16,721 bases of DNA from BRH-c25 sp964619815 (lineage in GTDB: Bacteria; Bacillota; Clostridia; Lutisporales; Lutisporaceae), in NCBI GenBank assembly GCA_964619815.1, contig CAZUGK010000086.1, positions 1-16,721 of the forward strand, in the 5' to 3' direction. Shown in pieces: positions 14,080-16,721 of the stretch. A program made the position numbers and the translations under genes. The notes under the pieces were generated by a model. The model was not told the DNA's origin. It searched no databases and saw nothing but the letters and a program-made list of their open reading frames with translations. Each line of letters begins with the position of its first letter. Positions within the stretch are counted from its first letter, which is position 1.

Positions 14080-14739
14080 TTATCTGGTAGTCTTTGAAGG
14101 AGCTATGCTTTTTTTCAGGTAATATACCATACTTACAAAGAAAGAAAAAGCCGGCATGATCATAATCAATACAATAAAATTGCTTCTAAGTTCAGGAATA
14201 ACTGCAAAGGTCCAGCCCAAAGCAAAATTAACCAGAAGCCATATGATGCCTGCAATTATATTCCGGCTGATAAAAGCATTCATACTATAATTAATTGCAC
14301 CTGCTACCATTTGTGCCAGAGAACCGACAATCGGGGTAAATCTGGCAAATATAACGGCTATGAGTCCTACTTCATCGTATAGTGCCTTCGTTCTCTCTAT
14401 ATGAGTTTCCTTAATAAAACTTAATCTGTTAGTCGTGATGATTTTATCTCTTATAAGCTTTCCAATGTAATAGCTGGTAATGTCGCCCAGCACAATGGCC
14501 GCCGTCAGGGTCAACAAAGCTGCAACAGGGTTTATAAGCCCTGCAATTGAAAGTGAGGTTACCAGAAAGATAAGAGAAACGCTGGGTAAAAAAGGCGCTA
14601 CAAGTACAAAAGCAGCTCCTGCATAAAGAATAAGGAACATTACTGCATAAGCCCAATTACCGCCGTGTACAACAACTTTTTCTATTATATAATTTAATCT
14701 GGTAATAATTTCTGCCAAATAAACAGCATATTCCATCAT
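14080..14739 (-). CDS. DedA-family membrane protein (SNARE-associated/VTT domain)
   Basis: The protein has 219 residues and about five hydrophobic segments. The DedA/VTT pattern is visible: a re-entrant region around VLVAPFLPSVSLIFLVTSLS (46-65), GDITSYYIGKLIRDK (about 85-99), then FARFTPIVGSLAQMVAGAIN (about 130-149) and ISRNIIAGIIWLLVNFALGW. DedA proteins act in the cytoplasmic membrane; several are thought to be lipid (undecaprenyl-phosphate or phospholipid) flippases coupled to proton motive force. The first motif arginine is present, but the second (R-x5-R in E. coli YqjA/YghB) is Gly here. Two adjacent ATGs (14739, 14736) follow AAGGAG; the second is better spaced, so the first methionine may not be used. 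It is a single-gene unit. Confidence 0.87.
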   Translation of the reverse strand: MMEYAVYLAEIITRLNYIIEKVVVHGGNWAYAVMFLILYAGAAFVLVAPFLPSVSLIFLVTSLSIAGLINPVAALLTLTAAIVLGDITSYYIGKLIRDKIITTNRLSFIKETHIERTKALYDEVGLIAVIFARFTPIVGSLAQMVAGAINYSMNAFISRNIIAGIIWLLVNFALGWTFAVIPELRSNFIVLIMIMPAFSFFVSMVYYLKKSIAPSKTTR

Positions 14740-14950
14740 GTTACTCCTTGCAGCCCACAGAAGCTTGCAGGCTTTAAAATTGCATTATAAATCTGTATAT
14801 TATAGTATTCCCTCAATACCGGCTTTCACTGCTGGTACATATTATGTCGGATTACATATAAACGAAATAAAAATGCGCCATATATTTTTATACGCAACTA
14901 TTGCTTTTTATACTTCAAAGCTGCTGTCGCTTAAGGCAATCGGTGTTTAT
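14740..14950. other. Upstream region of the DedA gene
   Basis: This AT-rich stretch has minus-strand TATAAT words near 14776-14805, but I could not pair them with a convincing -35 box. No gene seen. It ends at the left terminal repeat of the 14951-15125 element. Confidence 0.4.
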
Positions 14951-15125
14951 GGTGCCTGGGAAACCTCCGAAAAACTCGTAACGTTTGAAAATATGATGTT
15001 TATTGGGAATAGAAAATCATTACCTGTTATAAATAAATCCAATAGAACAAATTTATGAGCTTCATATTTTTAAATTGCCAGTTTTGTTTTTTAATGTGTA
15101 GTTTTTCGGAGCCTTCCCTGGCACC
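14951..15125. mobile_element. MITE-like element, 175 bp, with ~25-bp terminal inverted repeats
   Basis: The left end (14951-14975) begins GGTGCCTGGGAAACCTCC and continues to GAAAAAC. The reverse complement of 15101-15125 begins GGTGCCAGGGAAGGCTCC and continues the same way; they match at 22 of 25 positions. The interior is AT-rich and non-coding. No target-site duplication is evident, and no transposase lies in the window. The right end abuts the truncated lacI paralogue, and a third, single end is at 3522-3543. A pair of dispersed REP-type repeats is the alternative. Confidence 0.6.
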
Positions 15126-15434
15126 GCAGTTTCTTTGAACACGTATCCCAACTTGAGCGGCGTTTATATCACCGGAGGCGGCGTGGCCGGTATCGGAAAT
15201 GCACTCAGCATCACAGAAAAAACCTGTGCTGTCAAGGTTATCTGCCATGACTTAACACCTGATTCGATTGAACTGTTGAAATCCAAGGCTGTAGATTTCG
15301 CGATTGCTCAAAACCCGGAACTGCAGGGATATTTATTGATAAAATCCATGTTTGAGTATCTGGTTAAAAAGCAGAAACCGTTATTAAAAAAGATTGAAAT
15401 CCCAATAGATATCGAAACAGAAGATACAATTTAA
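15126..15434 (+). pseudogene. Truncated lacI paralogue (3' end only)
   Basis: From about 15131 to the TAA at 15434 the sequence matches the last ~98 codons of the LacI-type regulator at 12678-13703. DNA identity over the final 282 bases is about 91% (26 differences by my count), and about 86 of 93 residues are the same. Most differences are in third codon positions, so the copy diverged while under protein selection and was cut later. A short open frame from a TTG (15135; NTYPNLSGVYITGGG...) exists, but it has only the tail of the sensor domain, without the DNA-binding domain, so it cannot be a working regulator. Homology begins within a few bases of the right terminal repeat of the neighbouring element. 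Confidence 0.85.
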
Positions 15435-15787
15435 TTTATGAAACCTTCGTATATTGGAAGAAATTTGTTAAACCTATTTAGTATTACTATTGTGAGGATA
15501 AAAGGGAGGTACTGTAAAACAGCACCTCCCTTTTATATATTTCCGATTTTCTTTACCAGTAACCACTATTTTCTTAACTATAACTATTTTCTTTTATTAA
15601 TACATCTCTAATACTACAATTATACAAATCAAAGTTTTCCTACCTTTTTTTATTTGATTGAGGTAGTACACTTCCAGCTAATGATTTATTGTTATCATTA
15701 TATTTACTACTTGTAAGTACTTTGGATTTTTTGCCTGGTTTTCAGAAAATACTTCTTTGAGAGCGATAGTGTACAATATTGGGTAAC
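15435..15787. other. Intergenic stretch between lacI relic and FAD oxidoreductase gene
   Basis: Apart from the hairpin at 15498-15536 this is AT-rich sequence. I see no gene, and no convincing terminator for the minus-strand oxidoreductase gene that ends at 15788. Confidence 0.5.
15498..15536 (+). terminator. Terminator downstream of the truncated lacI paralogue
   Basis: ATAAAAGGGAGGT (15498-15510) pairs perfectly with ACCTCCCTTTTAT (15524-15536). The loop extends the stem further (CTGT-AAA-ACAG) across one A-C mismatch. It was presumably the terminator of the once-complete paralogue, and its sequence differs from the terminator of the intact gene. Confidence 0.8.
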
Positions 15788-16721
15788 TTAAGCTTTAGTT
15801 GCAATAAACTGTTTACCATCATGTTTGCACATTGCCTGAATAGCTTTCCTACCCGATTGAACAGCTGTAGTAATGCCTCCCCAGGCTTCCACCCATTGAC
15901 CTTCCATGTACAAACCTTCTACATCTTTATAAGCATATTGCGGTCCACTCTGGAGGAGCAACCCTATAATTTTAGCATTTGGTTTCCGTGCCTGCATAGC
16001 GCCCATCCAGTTTCCAGTATAGCGCTCACGTGTCAGGGGTGTTGAAACATCTACTACTTCTATCTTATCTTTAAAGTCAGGGTGGTAATGATCGATTATG
16101 TCGATAACTGCGTCAGCACAACGTCCCTTTTCTTCTTTGTAGCGAACAGGATCAGAAGCTACGTCTTTCCACCAAAGATAATCTGAATCCAAAAAGACTG
16201 TAATGGCACTTTTGCCTTTAGGTGCAGCATCGGGATCAAAGCATTTATTGTACACAGTAATTTTGTCATGCTCTTGCCCAGCTGCATTGAAATTATAATC
16301 CAGGATATAAGTAATAGGTCCATCTTGAGCTGAGAAATCCTCATCAACACCTAAATTTATTTGTACTGGCTGGTCCGATAAATCATGTGTGTTAAAGGGC
16401 TGCTTAGTATCACCGTCAGCCTTTCCAAGCAGGAGCGACTGTGAAAAACGACCATCAGCCGCAGAAAGGACTCTGTCTGCAAAATGTCTGGAGCTATCTG
16501 CGAGAATAATACCTTTTACTACCCCATTCTCTATAATAAGCCTTTCTACCTTAGACTGGTATCTTATGCTTCCACCTAGTTCAACAAACCTTCTTTCAAT
16601 CGATTGTGCAAACGAAAGCCACCCTTTAACTGGTATTCCCGCCAGCTTCCGATGTGCATACGCAAGAGTGTTACTACCCACTTTAAGTGCCAAAGAATTG
16701 CCCAAGTTGCATGACCGATTA
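15788..16721 (-). CDS. FAD-dependent oxidoreductase, phytoene-desaturase/NAD(P)-binding Rossmann type (C-terminal part, runs off right edge)
   Basis: The minus strand is open from the window edge (NRSCNLGNSLALK...) to TAA at 15790-15788, giving 310 codons. The methionine-like TTG at 16705 is not a convincing start, because the frame continues to the edge and the family is about 500 residues long. The FAD-binding GxGxxG should therefore lie outside the window. Visible family traits are GIPVKGWLSFAQSIERRFVE then LGGSIRYQSKVERLIIENG (the substrate/FAD domain of CrtI-like proteins), RVLSAADGR, and the C-terminal FAD contact GLYMEGQWVEAWGGITTAVQ followed by SGRKAIQAM. Proteins of this type oxidise or isomerise carotenoids, retinoids or other lipids, but many clostridial members are uncharacterised. 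No carotenoid genes are nearby, so the substrate is open. Confidence 0.85.
   Translation of the reverse strand, partial: NRSCNLGNSLALKVGSNTLAYAHRKLAGIPVKGWLSFAQSIERRFVELGGSIRYQSKVERLIIENGVVKGIILADSSRHFADRVLSAADGRFSQSLLLGKADGDTKQPFNTHDLSDQPVQINLGVDEDFSAQDGPITYILDYNFNAAGQEHDKITVYNKCFDPDAAPKGKSAITVFLDSDYLWWKDVASDPVRYKEEKGRCADAVIDIIDHYHPDFKDKIEVVDVSTPLTRERYTGNWMGAMQARKPNAKIIGLLLQSGPQYAYKDVEGLYMEGQWVEAWGGITTAVQSGRKAIQAMCKHDGKQFIATKA

Noticed and set aside
15135..15434. A 99-codon coding gene for a small regulator
   Set aside because: It contains only the C-terminal tail of a LacI sensor domain, without a DNA-binding domain or a clear ribosome site. It is better read as a relic.
16159..16350. Minus-strand frame of 63 codons inside the FAD oxidoreductase gene
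   Set aside because: It is a shadow in another frame of a recognised family protein.

Overview
The window looks like chromosomal DNA of an AT-rich, Gram-positive anaerobe of the class Clostridia. Reasons: strong AGGAGG/AAGGGGG-type ribosome sites, GTG and TTG starts, a lipoprotein sugar-binding protein of the Gram-positive type, a FlxA-like coiled-coil protein, an XdhC-family protein, and a 3-epimerase that, from memory, closely resembles the D-allulose (psicose) 3-epimerases of cellulolytic clostridia. No rRNA, tRNA, CRISPR array, phage gene or transposase was seen. Three runs of exactly ten Ns (1263-1272, 1927-1936, 7703-7712) are assembly joins that cut two genes; these genes are annotated here as single, gapped genes.

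Layout. 1-2644, minus strand: an ABC exporter pair, a large FtsX-type permease followed by the start of its ATPase, which leaves the window. 2645-3791: an intergenic palindrome with a possible gene relic, a FlxA-like coiled-coil protein and a small one-helix membrane protein, with a solitary copy of a short repeat between them. 3791-5231: a 5'-truncated open frame abutting the 3' end of an XdhC-family molybdenum-enzyme accessory gene. 5392-12440: the main unit, a six-gene carbohydrate operon on the minus strand. Its order is ketose 3-epimerase, PfkB sugar kinase, RbsA-like double ATPase, RbsC-like permease, lipoprotein binding protein, then (after a 15-bp hairpin) a GatZ/KbaZ-family protein, ending in a terminator. 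12678-13703, plus strand: a divergent LacI-type regulator with a near-perfect sigma-A promoter and its own terminator. 14080-14739: a DedA-family membrane protein. 14951-15434: a 175-bp MITE-like element with about 25-bp imperfect terminal inverted repeats, directly abutting the last ~95 codons of a second, truncated lacI paralogue. 15788-16721: the C-terminal part of a phytoene-desaturase-like FAD oxidoreductase that runs off the right edge.

How the genes work together. The sugar operon reads as a rare-ketose pathway. The ABC system imports a hexose or ketohexose, the TIM-barrel enzyme epimerises a ketohexose at C3 (tagatose/sorbose or fructose/allulose pairs), and the PfkB kinase phosphorylates the product. 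The PF08013 (GatZ) protein can act as a tagatose-6-phosphate 4-epimerase and yield fructose 6-phosphate. No class II aldolase (GatY/KbaY) is present, which favours the epimerase role over an aldolase-subunit role. The divergent LacI regulator is the obvious control protein. Two near-identical 19-bp direct repeats, 72 bp apart, flank the operon's predicted promoter and look like paired operators.

The rest of the window has several 3'-terminal gene relics and dispersed short repeats (TIR-like sequence at 3522, 14951 and 15101; twin hairpins at 5392 and 13833), which suggests local rearrangement.
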